Shown here piece by piece: positions 44,152 through 52,144 of a stretch of DNA of 52,168 nt. Numbering within the stretch: position 1 is the first letter of the stretch; each line of letters begins with the position of its first letter. Position numbers and translations under genes: made by a program. Under the pieces are notes generated by a model. That model ran no database searches and was not told the DNA's origin. It was given only the letters and a program-made list of their open reading frames with translations. This stretch comes from Acidimicrobiia bacterium (lineage in GTDB: Bacteria > Actinomycetota > Acidimicrobiia > Acidimicrobiales > SZUA-35), in NCBI GenBank assembly GCA_029863385.1, contig JAOTVU010000013.1:1-52168 (forward strand), read 5' to 3'.

Positions 44152-45138
44152 ATGTCAGAGATAGCCGTACTCGCCCTCGGTGGCAATGCACTGAGCAGAG
44201 TGGACCAGCTGGGCACGCTCGACGAGCAGTACGACAACGCGAAGGTGATGGCGAAGTCAGTCCGGTCGCTGGTGAGGAAGGGGTGGCGCATCGTCATCGT
44301 GCACGGCAACGGCCCCCAGGTCGGCAACCTCGCCATCCAGCAAGAGGAATCGGCCGGGCTCGTGCCGGCGCTACCCCTGTTCGCGCTCGGTGCCATGACC
44401 CAGGGGGCGCTCGGAAGCCTGATATGCCTCGCCCTCAGCGAGATCTGCGGCGACGAGATCCCGGGGGCGGTCTCGGTGATCACCCATATGGAGGTTGATC
44501 CCGACGACCCCGCGTTCTCCTGCCCGACGAAGCCGATCGGGCCCTTCTTCTCCCGAGCGGAGGCGGCCACGCTCGCCACCGAGCGGTCTTGGACGATGGT
44601 CGAGGACGCGGGCCGCGGCTACCGCCGGGTCGTCGCGTCACCGCTGCCGAAGGCGCCGATCGAAGCGGCGGCGATCGCCACCCTCGTCGCTGCCGGCTAC
44701 ATCGTCGTTGCCGCGGGCGGTGGCGGGATCCCGGTGGTGCCCGGTGAACAGGGTGCCTACCGGGGGATCGACGCCGTGATCGACAAGGACCTCGCCGCCG
44801 AGCGCATCGCCGACGCCGCCGACGCGGAGGCCCTGGTCATGGTCACGGGCGTCCCGGCGGTGAAGCTCGACTTCGGGACCGCGACCGAGAGGACGATCGA
44901 GGAGATGACGATCGACGAGGCGAAGCGACACATGAAAGACGGCCAGTTCCCGCCTGGCAGCATGGGCCCGAAGGTCCAGGCGGCGATCAACTTCGCGACG
45001 GCTCCGGGCCGGGTCTCGGCGATCACGACGCCGGAGCTCGTCGACACGACGCTCGACCGGCCGGCGGGTGTGATCGAGGGGGCTAGGGGCACCCGGATCG
45101 TCGCAGGGGCCGGGGGTGCCGGGGCGGCGGCATCATGA
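44152..45138 (+). CDS. arcC: Carbamate kinase
   Basis: 328 residues from an ATG with a weak GAGAG upstream. AVLALGGNALSR, VIVHGNGPQVGNLAI, VVAAGGGGIPVV and AVIDKDLAAERIA are classical carbamate kinase sites for carbamate and ATP. The reaction carbamoyl phosphate + ADP gives ATP + carbamate, then NH3 and CO2. The gene overlaps fdrA by ATGA, coupling it to the carbamoyltransferase as in allantoin/oxamate clusters (AllK). Confidence 0.95.
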   Translation: MSEIAVLALGGNALSRVDQLGTLDEQYDNAKVMAKSVRSLVRKGWRIVIVHGNGPQVGNLAIQQEESAGLVPALPLFALGAMTQGALGSLICLALSEICGDEIPGAVSVITHMEVDPDDPAFSCPTKPIGPFFSRAEAATLATERSWTMVEDAGRGYRRVVASPLPKAPIEAAAIATLVAAGYIVVAAGGGGIPVVPGEQGAYRGIDAVIDKDLAAERIADAADAEALVMVTGVPAVKLDFGTATERTIEEMTIDEAKRHMKDGQFPPGSMGPKVQAAINFATAPGRVSAITTPELVDTTLDRPAGVIEGARGTRIVAGAGGAGAAAS

Positions 45139-46718
45139 CGGTGGACGGCGCCGATACCGACGCTGTAACGCTGGATCGCCTCGTCCTCGCCGACTCCTAC
45201 AAGGACAGCGTCCGGCTCCTCGAAGCGACACGGGCCATGCTCGATGTCGACGGCGTCTCCTGGGCCACGGCGGTGATGGCGACGCCGGCCAATGTCGCGG
45301 TCCTCGGCGACGAGGGCTTCGAGCCCATCGAGGCTAAGGCCAACGATCTCGTGCTCGCAGCGCGTGGTGAGGGCCCGGCGGTCGCCGCGGCTCTCGAGCG
45401 TGGCAAGGACTCGCTGTTCACGGCCGTCGCCGACACCGGCTCGGGCCCCGACAGCGCCGAACCTGTGACCGATCTCCGCCAAGCCGTGGCGGCGGCACCG
45501 GGGGCCAACCTGGCGATCGTCTCGGTTCCCGGCCCCTACGCCGCGCTCGAGGCCCACAAGGCGATGACCGCCGGCCTTGACGTCCTCCTGTTCTCCGACA
45601 ACGTGTCGCTCGACGCCGAGATCGAGTTGAAGCGACGGGCTCGCTCCCTCGGGCGCCTGGTGATGGGTCCGGGAGCGGGCACGGCCATGCTCGGCGGGGC
45701 CGGGCTCGCATTCGCCAACCGCGTCAGTCGAGGGCCGGTCGGCATCGTCGCCGCGGCCGGGACCGGCGCCCAGGAGGCGATGAGCCTGCTCGACCGCTGG
45801 GGAATCGGCGTCTCGCATGTGATCGGGCTCGGCGGGCGGGATCTCTCCGAGGCGGTCGGGGGCCTGATGGCGACCTCGGCGATCGAGGCGCTCGACGCCG
45901 ACGACGGGACCGAGGCGATCCTCGTCGTCTCGAAGCCTCCGACCCCGGCTGTTGCCGAAGCGCTCCTCGGGCCGCCGCGGTCCAAGCCGATCGTTGCATC
46001 GATGATCGGTCTCCGTGAGCCGGTCGTCGTCGACCGTGGGGTCGTCGTCTGCAATACCCTCGAACAGGGCGTGGTCGAGACGATGGGCCGTCTCGGGTCG
46101 GAACCGCCCGATACCATCGGCGACCTTGATGGCCGACTCGCAACGGTCGTCGCGTCGCTGTTCCCGACCCGACGGCGTCTGGTCGGGCTCTTCAGCGGGG
46201 GGACCCTGTGCTACGAAGCGATGACGATCGCCAGCCGCCACGTCGGCCCGATCCACTCGAACACCCCGCTCGAGGCCGGCTGGGCACTCCCGGAACCCGA
46301 CGGTGCCCACGTCTGCCTCGACCTCGGTGAGGAGGAGTACACCGAGGGCCGACCCCACCCGATGATCGACCCCGAGGCCCGGATCTCCTTCCTGCGAGCC
46401 CAGGTGACCGACCCGACCGTCGCCGTCGTGATCATCGACGTGGTGATCGGCGACGGCGCGCACCCTGATCCGGCCGGTCTGCTGGCCCCGGTCGCCGCCG
46501 ATATTGTCAAGTCGGGGGCCGCCGTCGTCGCCTACGTGCTCGGGACCGAGCGTGACCCGCAGGGCTTCGAGCGTCAGCGACGCGTCCTGACCGAAGCCGG
46601 TTGCCTGGTCACCGAGACCGCGGCCAGGGCCGCTTTGGCCGCCGCAGCGGTCGTCACCCGTGACCCGGCACTTGTCCTCGAGGATCTCGCCGTTGAGCTG
46701 GTGGCGTCGACGCGATGA
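45135..46718 (+). CDS. fdrA: FdrA/AllF-like subunit of oxamate carbamoyltransferase
   Basis: 527 residues with two CoA-ligase-like Rossmann halves. VMATPANVAVLGDEGF, LAIVSVPGPYAALEAHKAM, VGIVAAAGTGAQEAMSLLDRWG (phosphate loop) and RLVGLFSGGTLCYEA are FdrA landmarks. AllF provides part of the carbamoyltransferase site with AllG and AllH. Linked to carbamate kinase upstream and a glycosyltransferase downstream, both by ATGA overlaps. No allantoin genes are nearby, so the carbamoylated substrate may differ. Confidence 0.9.
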   Translation: MTVDGADTDAVTLDRLVLADSYKDSVRLLEATRAMLDVDGVSWATAVMATPANVAVLGDEGFEPIEAKANDLVLAARGEGPAVAAALERGKDSLFTAVADTGSGPDSAEPVTDLRQAVAAAPGANLAIVSVPGPYAALEAHKAMTAGLDVLLFSDNVSLDAEIELKRRARSLGRLVMGPGAGTAMLGGAGLAFANRVSRGPVGIVAAAGTGAQEAMSLLDRWGIGVSHVIGLGGRDLSEAVGGLMATSAIEALDADDGTEAILVVSKPPTPAVAEALLGPPRSKPIVASMIGLREPVVVDRGVVVCNTLEQGVVETMGRLGSEPPDTIGDLDGRLATVVASLFPTRRRLVGLFSGGTLCYEAMTIASRHVGPIHSNTPLEAGWALPEPDGAHVCLDLGEEEYTEGRPHPMIDPEARISFLRAQVTDPTVAVVIIDVVIGDGAHPDPAGLLAPVAADIVKSGAAVVAYVLGTERDPQGFERQRRVLTEAGCLVTETAARAALAAAAVVTRDPALVLEDLAVELVASTR

Positions 46719-47932
46719 GCGATCGGGTCGCGATCACGACCTACTCGACGAAGCCTCGGGGCGGGGTCGTCCACACGTTGGAGCTGGCCGAGTCGCTCAG
46801 CGCTCTCGGCGTCGACACCACGGTCGTCGCGATGGGCGATCCCGACCAAGGCTTTTTCCGTCGGGTCGACGTGCCGGTCGTCGTGATCCCGGCACCGCCG
46901 AGGCAGGACACGCTCGAGGAACGGGTGTTCGCCTGGATCGGTGCGATGCAGCAGGGACTCGCCGACCTCATGCCGGGGTTCACCGTTGTCCACGCCCAGG
47001 ACTGCATCTCAGCCCGAGCCGCCAATGCCGTACGCAAAGCTGGCTCGCCGGGGGCCGACGTCACGCTCGTCCGCACCGTCCACCACGTCGACGACTTCAC
47101 GACCCAGGCCCTGATCGACTGCCAGGCCGCGGCGATCACCGAGCCGGATCACGTCGTCGTCGTGAGCGAGATGTGGCGCCGCCAGTTGTGGGCCGACTAC
47201 GGTGTCGAGGCGACGATGATCACCAACGGCGTCCGCCACGAACGGTTCGCCGCCGCCAACGTCGACCCGACGGCGGCCGCTGCATGCCGCGACCGGCTCG
47301 GCGTCGCTGATCGTCACCTGTTCCTCACGGTCGGCGGGATCGAGCCCCGCAAGGGATCGAAGCATCTCATCGAGGCCCTGGCGGCGGTCAAGGCCGGCAA
47401 GGGCCCGTCGGCGTCACCTGTGCTCGCTGTCGTCGGTGGTCATTCCTTCCAGGACTACACCCCCTATCGGGAGGCCGTGCTCGCCTCGTTCGGGTCGCTT
47501 GGTCTTGAGCTGGGGACGGACGTCGTCATGCTCGGGACCGTTCCCGACGACGAGCTGCCGACATGGTTCCACGCCGCCGACAGCTTCGTCTTTCCGTCGC
47601 TCAACGAAGGGTGGGGCCTCGTCATCCTGGAAGCGCAGGCCGCCGGGCTCCCGGTGCTCGTCTCCGACATCGAGGTGTTCGGTGAGTTCCTTGAGGACGG
47701 GACGAACGCCCTCATGACCGCAGCTGGTGATGCCGGCTCGATCGCAGCGGCGATGCGGCGGCTGATCGACGACGCAGGTCTCCGGCGTCGTTTGGGGTCC
47801 GCAGGGCCGGCATCGGCCGCTCGCTTCTCGTGGGAGGCCACCGCCAGAAGCCACATCGAGCTGTACTCCGCCATCACCGACGGGTCGATCCATGCGCCGA
47901 GCTCGGCTCCCTACCGCCAACCAGCGAGCTGA
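46715..47932 (+). CDS. GT4 glycosyltransferase, MSMEG_0565 family (Nit1C marker)
   Basis: 405 residues, GT-B fold. The acceptor side has TYSTKPRGGVVHTLELAESL; the donor side has LTVGGIEPRKGSKHLIEAL and the E-x7-E site in NEGWGLVILEAQAAGLPV. TVHHVDDFTT matches the MSMEG_0565 family that accompanies Nit1C genes. It may glycosylate a small cofactor or intermediate; no acceptor is established. Third gene of the carbamate kinase-fdrA operon. Confidence 0.9.
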   Translation: MSDRVAITTYSTKPRGGVVHTLELAESLSALGVDTTVVAMGDPDQGFFRRVDVPVVVIPAPPRQDTLEERVFAWIGAMQQGLADLMPGFTVVHAQDCISARAANAVRKAGSPGADVTLVRTVHHVDDFTTQALIDCQAAAITEPDHVVVVSEMWRRQLWADYGVEATMITNGVRHERFAAANVDPTAAAACRDRLGVADRHLFLTVGGIEPRKGSKHLIEALAAVKAGKGPSASPVLAVVGGHSFQDYTPYREAVLASFGSLGLELGTDVVMLGTVPDDELPTWFHAADSFVFPSLNEGWGLVILEAQAAGLPVLVSDIEVFGEFLEDGTNALMTAAGDAGSIAAAMRRLIDDAGLRRRLGSAGPASAARFSWEATARSHIELYSAITDGSIHAPSSAPYRQPAS

Positions 47933-47959
47933 CCTGGTCTGAGCGCCGACCGGCGGGCG

Positions 47960-48757
47960 TCAGCGCGCGGCAGGCGCGGCGGCGCCGGCGATCTGGCCGG
48001 CGTCTATCCTGGCCTGTCGCTCCATGAGCGTGCCCATTGCGAGCGTGACGGCCGCCCAGAGCGAGGCGAGCGCGCCGAGCGACGAGAGCCGGAAACGCCA
48101 GATGAGGTCGGCGGGAGCCGTGACGGCGTCGGGGTTGTCGGGGAAAACGGCGAAGATGGCGACAAGGCCAACGGTGTAGACGATGGCCGCGATCCAGCCG
48201 GTCGCCACCGCGCTCCTGGTCGAGCGGTGGATCAGTTGAGCGACGAAGACGGTCAAGGCGATCGACGCAGCGAGGACGGCGAAGTAGAGGATCGTTCGCT
48301 GGTTGATCGTGTCGGGGTCGCCGACGGCCGGCGGGTTCGCCGGGAGCTTGAGGAAGGGGATGACGACCACCGACCAGAACCCCAGCGCCCCGAGGCGGAG
48401 GCTCGCCCCGAACGGGTGTCTTGTACCAAGCAGCGGGGCTGTCGCCCCGAGAACGACGGCGAAGATGAGGCCGATGCCGATGCCAAAGACCAGCAGGCCG
48501 ATCGCACCGCCGATCTCCTGAACGCCGCGGGTGAACAGGTCCTCGTGGACGTGGCCGGCCTCGACCTTTGTTGCAGCACTGTTCTCGAGGGCGATGGCGT
48601 CGTTGATCGGACCTCGCCCGAACGTGACCATGAACAGCGCCGCGGCGAGGCCGCCGCTCAGCCCTGCGATCAGTCCGTTCTTCAAGTAGCCAAGCACGGC
48701 GATCCGTCCACCGATCGGTTCCGGCCCTGTTCCCCGGTCAGTGGCAGGGGACGGCAA
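47960..48757 (-). CDS. cbtA: CbtA cobalt transporter subunit
   Basis: 265 residues with about five or six membrane segments (LIAGLSGGLAAALFMVTFG, IGLLVFGIGIGLIFAVVLGA, LGFWSVVVIPFL, AVLAASIALTVFVAQL, AIVYTVGLVAIFAVF). HVHEDLF and RHPFG supply histidines. CbtA with CbtB forms a predicted cobalt uptake system, usually B12-controlled. Here it lies beside a cobalt nitrile hydratase cluster and no B12 genes. Overlaps cbtB by 20 bp. Confidence 0.9.
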   Translation of the reverse strand: MPSPATDRGTGPEPIGGRIAVLGYLKNGLIAGLSGGLAAALFMVTFGRGPINDAIALENSAATKVEAGHVHEDLFTRGVQEIGGAIGLLVFGIGIGLIFAVVLGATAPLLGTRHPFGASLRLGALGFWSVVVIPFLKLPANPPAVGDPDTINQRTILYFAVLAASIALTVFVAQLIHRSTRSAVATGWIAAIVYTVGLVAIFAVFPDNPDAVTAPADLIWRFRLSSLGALASLWAAVTLAMGTLMERQARIDAGQIAGAAAPAAR

Positions 48758-48941
48758 CGATGTGGCGGCCGTCGTGGAAGAACTCGTGCAGCGTCTCGGC
48801 CATCGACCCGAGCAGCGCGCCGTTTTCCATCGTCACGACGTAGATCATCATCACGCTGAAGGCGACGACGGCCCACGCCCAAAATGGGACGTCGAGTTCG
48901 GGGAGCGTCGCCTTCGGTATTGGTGCAGACTCGATTGGCAT
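48738..48941 (-). CDS. cbtB: CbtB cobalt transporter small subunit
   Basis: 67 residues with one membrane helix (FWAWAVVAFSVMMIYVVT) and a His-rich C-terminus (LHEFFHDGRHIVAVPCH) that can capture cobalt. This is the standard CbtB plan. The ATG at 48941 is chosen because AAAGGA lies about six bases upstream; an ATG two codons earlier touches that site. No B12 riboswitch is visible in the short upstream region; instead there is the motif at 48969. Confidence 0.88.
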   Translation of the reverse strand: MPIESAPIPKATLPELDVPFWAWAVVAFSVMMIYVVTMENGALLGSMAETLHEFFHDGRHIVAVPCH

Positions 48942-48968
48942 CACCATTCCTTTAGTGTTGCACATGTT

Positions 48969-48983
48969 TCGTATAGTTGACAA
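48969..48983 (-). promoter_or_regulatory. Candidate operator of cbtBA
   Basis: TTGTCAACTATACGA on the minus strand, 28-42 bp before the cbtB start. It matches 14 of 15 bases with the motif upstream of the nitrile hydratase operon at 31629, suggesting one regulator controls enzyme and cobalt supply. Confidence 0.6.
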
Positions 48984-49022
48984 CCGACGCCGACACTTGC
49001 GTGGGGTGAGGATCCACCAGTA

Positions 49023-49619
49023 GATCGGGGCTCTGTCGACGCTGCCATCGAGCTCGCAGACAGCCACGGCCTTGATGAGCTCTCCATGCCGAAGCTCGCT
49101 CGACACCTCGGCGTCGGAACCATGACCGTCTACAGCTACGTCGACAACAAACAAGATCTGCTCGACAAGATGGCGGCCCGGATCTTCGCCGGCCTCGTTA
49201 TCGCCGATGGCGAGGACTGGCAAAGCCAGCTCGAAGCGTTCTTCTCGGACTTCCGAACAGCAGCGCTCGCCCACCCGACGCTCGCCGGCCTCCTGGCCAG
49301 CGGACACGTCACGATCCCCGCCGTGTTCGACATCCTCGAGACACTCCTCACGAGAATGACCGACGACGGGATTCCCATCGAAAATGCGGCCAGGACCTTC
49401 TACGCCGCACTGACCTACACCATCGGCTACGTCCTGTAGGAGATCCCTCGAGCACACCTTCAAGACGAGGCCGCGTATGGGGACCAATGGGACGACCTGA
49501 TCTCACAACTTGACCCGGCGACCTACCCCACCCTCACGGGCCCAGCCGCAGCCATCGCCCCGACCGTCGCATCAACCAGACAATTCGCCTGGGGCCTCAA
49601 GAAGATTCTCGGCACCTGA
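49023..49619 (+). pseudogene. TetR-family regulator, decayed
   Basis: The frame reads VDAAIELADSHGLDELSMPKLARHLGVGTMTVYSYVDNKQDL, a normal TetR HTH, but has no start codon before the internal ATG at 49086, which would lose the first helix. At 49437 a TAG replaces the expected Trp codon; beyond it the same frame continues EIPRAHLQDEAAYGDQWDDL to ISQLDPATYPTL and ends FAWGLKKILGT at 49619. It is therefore doubly broken. It sits divergently from cbtB, so it may once have controlled it. Confidence 0.8.
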
Positions 49620-50027
49620 ACACTGGACCGTCCGTAGCCTTGCGACGCAGCCTTTGGGTGGGGGCGCTCCATAACGTGCGCTCAGGCCCGGCGCCGGACG
49701 GGCCCGTACGGCACGACTTGCTCGCCGCATAATCTCGCGCCGACCAGGGCGAGTCCGACGGACCGGTGTACCCGAGCGCCCGGACCATCGCACATCGCCG
49801 GTTATCGCGGCGCCCGGTGCGGGACTGTGTGGCGATACCGAGTGGTCCTGGGTATCCGGGCGGCGCGTCGCGTTTGGTGACGTCCCGCCTCGCACCGATG
49901 GAACCTTCGGCTCTGTCAGAAACTGACCAGCCCGACCAACATCGTCAGGATGTCCCCCGCCACAATCAGGACGCCTGTGGTCAGACACCACAACCGGCAG
50001 CCCAGAGGCCGAGCTGCTCAGACCAAG
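49620..50027. other. Intergenic, no recognisable gene
   Basis: About 400 bp between the TetR remnant and a VOC fragment. Only short Arg/Pro-rich frames occur. No RNA gene or repeat is clear; probably decayed DNA. Confidence 0.5.
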
Positions 50028-50141
50028 GAGCACGGAGGTAAAGTTCTCGTGCCACCTTTGGACATCCCAGGGACAGGCCGAGCAGCGGTTCTGCGAGACC
50101 CCGACGGCGCAACGTTCGGCGTGTTCGCACCCGCGACGTGA
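50028..50141 (+). pseudogene. VOC/glyoxalase-superfamily C-terminal fragment
   Basis: The last 37 residues read EHGGKVLVPPLDIPGTGRAA and VLRDPDGATFGVFAPAT, the typical closing strand of a VOC domain. The upstream part is absent, and the frame before it is unrelated. Not functional. Confidence 0.7.
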
Positions 50142-50413
50142 GTCCAGGTGAGTTCTTGCCTGACGCTGGGAGGAGCGGGCATAACAGGCACCTATGCGGT
50201 GCTCGGGATCACCGCCCGCCCGGCACACAGTTGCGACAGAGGTCTGGACGTGAACAGGCAGGCTTTGTTTGATCGCTTTGGCCAGTGTCCAGATCGAGTG
50301 CCGGCGGCCTGGATCGGACCGTCGAGGGCCCCCTCGATTGGTGACCGGGGGACGTAGGCCTCTATCGGGGCATCCCATCGAGTTCATAGCGTCGTGGTGG
50401 AAGGAGGCGAACC

Positions 50414-51010
50414 GTGATCATCGATGGCTATCGGGTAGAGCCGCTTACTCTGGACCGATTCGACGACTTCGTAGCGGTGATCGGCAGGGGCGGGATCGGT
50501 GGGTGCTGGTGTATGTACTGGACCTGCCCCACGAGTGCGGCGTGGGGCGACGGGTGTAAGGGCGGGAGCAAAGCACCGAACCGTCAAGCCTTCCACGACT
50601 CAGTGGAGGCCGGGCCTCCCCCAGGGTTGCTGGCCTACGATGACGGTGATCCAGTCGCATGGTGCAGGGTCATGCCGCGACGGGCTCTGCCAGGCCTGGC
50701 AAACTCTCGCTTCTTCAAGACAGATCTCGATATCGAGGGTGTGTGGTCGCTTGCGTGTTTCGTGGTGCGAAAGCCGCACCGGGGCAAGGGGCTTACGGCC
50801 GTCCTGACCAAAGCTGCACTCGAGTTCGTTAGGGGGCAAGGGGGAAGGATCGTCGAGAGCTACCCGTGGGACACCGACGAGGCGAAGGCTGATTCCGTTG
50901 TCTACACCGGACTAGCCTCGACGTTCCCTCGTTTGGGGTTCAACGTGGTGCAACGACGGGCAGACCACAAGCCGATGATGAGAATCGCCGTCCCAGCAGA
51001 CGCCGAGTGA
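50414..51010 (+). CDS. GNAT-family N-acetyltransferase
   Basis: 198 residues from a GTG with AAGGAGG upstream. GLLAYDDGDPVAWCRVMPR, VWSLACFVVRKPHRGKGLTA (acetyl-CoA R/Q-x-x-G-x-G/A loop as HRGKGL) and LVKAALEFVR-like helix are GNAT features. An N-terminal GGCWCMYWTC segment gives three cysteines, as in a GNAT subgroup of unknown substrate. Intact and isolated among remnants; accessory role unknown. Confidence 0.88.
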   Translation: MIIDGYRVEPLTLDRFDDFVAVIGRGGIGGCWCMYWTCPTSAAWGDGCKGGSKAPNRQAFHDSVEAGPPPGLLAYDDGDPVAWCRVMPRRALPGLANSRFFKTDLDIEGVWSLACFVVRKPHRGKGLTAVLTKAALEFVRGQGGRIVESYPWDTDEAKADSVVYTGLASTFPRLGFNVVQRRADHKPMMRIAVPADAE

Positions 51011-51177
51011 TCGCTGAGCTCCCGACGCACGGGCGGGGCGACAGATGACGTTCGTCCGGGCGATCAGCCGGCCCGCCAAGCACGGCACTACCTCCGCACG
51101 TCGAAACGCGCCGCGTTATACAACGAGAGATTCATGATCTTCCCCTGCAACAGGGCGCTGCTGAGGGTGGTTTGGCG

Positions 51178-51300
51178 TTAGTCGGCGAGCGGCAGGCTGG
51201 GACAAGTGCGGCGGTAGGGTTCGTCCCCGAAATGGATGACCCACTCCTCCTGAGTGATGTTGCGCGGCACCCGCTCACAAGCTGCGGCGATCAGATCGTC
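51178..51300 (-). pseudogene. C-terminal tail of a WD40/BTAD-type large protein
   Basis: LDDLIAAACERVPRNITQEEW followed by FGDEPYRRTCPSLPLAD matches the conserved C-terminal tail of large actinobacterial NACHT/BTAD-WD40 proteins. The rest of that protein is missing; the frame upstream runs into a 15-bp tandem array. It is a fragment unless an unusual short protein is made from the ATG at 51516. Confidence 0.55.
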
Positions 51301-51306
51301 CAGCGG

Positions 51307-51481
51307 AGCGACCTGGTCCGGCGGAACCTGGTCCGGAACCACCTGGTCCGGAACCACCTGGTCCGGAGCGACCTGGTCCGGAGCGACCTGGTCCGGGGCC
51401 ACCTGGTCCGGAGCGACGTGGTCTGGCGGGACCTGGTCCGGGGCGACGTGGTCCGGCGGGACGTGGTCGGGTATCACCTGG
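51307..51481. repeat. 15-bp tandem repeat array, about 11.7 units
   Basis: Units of the type AGCGACCTGGTCCGG with variation in the first five bases. Being a multiple of three, it is open in several frames: plus strand gives TWSGA pentapeptides ending WSASDWS; minus strand gives VAPDQ. The TWSG type is known at C-termini of some secreted actinobacterial proteases, so the plus frame may be a gene fragment. Confidence 0.85.
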
Positions 51482-51487
51482 AGTGCT

Positions 51488-51914
51488 TCGGATTGGAGCT
51501 GACCATGACCAACCATCGGCCCAACCGAAGCCCAAGAACCGCACCCGGAAGAGCAGGCATTGTCTGGACCTCCCCAACGCGACCACCGAACACCAATTAC
51601 CGAGGAGGCTCCTGGAACTAGACCACCCCACCCGAAGCAACAACCCGATCGCAGCGCCCAGCAACCATCTGGGCGCTGCTGCGCGTCCCATTACCGAAGA
51701 CGACCACATGACTCCGCCCCCACCCGGCAACGTCCAACGCTGCGGCAGTGACGGCCTGCTCGGCAGACAGCAGCCGAACCGGCGATCCCATTGAGGGTGC
51801 CGACACAGGCAGTCACCGAGCGAGGAACGCTCATCGAGCCCTGCGCGGTCTTGTCCCGGGAGGTCGGTGGCGACCAAGTGGCCTTGTTGGCGTGGCGTCG
51901 GTGGGCTCCCGTGC
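51488..51914. other. Intergenic, no recognisable gene
   Basis: About 430 bp of Pro/Arg/Thr-rich short frames on both strands after the tandem array. No family motif or RNA is evident. Confidence 0.4.
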
Positions 51915-52022
51915 TGAACTCCGCCGTCATGTGGTCCGGGGTGCCACGAAGAATACCCCGGCGGCTTGTCGCGCTGGGGGCTCGGAGATGTCCCTGGGTT
52001 GGATATGAGCTGGTCGAGATAC
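51915..52022 (+). repeat. Dispersed repeat, copy 2, including the 33-bp identical block
   Basis: The first 33 bp (51915-51947) are identical to 24878-24910; from 51926 on it aligns with 24711-24815 (shared ATGTCCCTGGGTTGG). Same orientation as the copies 27 kb to the left. Non-coding by frame comparison. Confidence 0.75.
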
Positions 52023-52144
52023 GCACGAGAACACCGGCGGGTCTAGGACGACGAGTTAGGCACCCACTTTGGCGCCCGGGGACCCCCGCCGGGCATGGCG
52101 AAGGCCGCCGGCAGGGTGTTGTCCCTGGTCAGCGGCCTGCGGTG

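Noticed and set aside
44757..46463. 568-codon minus-strand open frame
   Set aside because: It lies opposite carbamate kinase and fdrA, both certain; composition is shadow-like.
48942..49022. Cobalamin riboswitch upstream of cbtB
   Set aside because: The gap is too short and has no B12-box-like conserved core; only the 15-nt motif stands out.
21563..49439. Stop-codon recoding in this organism
   Set aside because: TAG and TAA also terminate many clearly intact genes in the window, so the three in-frame stops are mutations.
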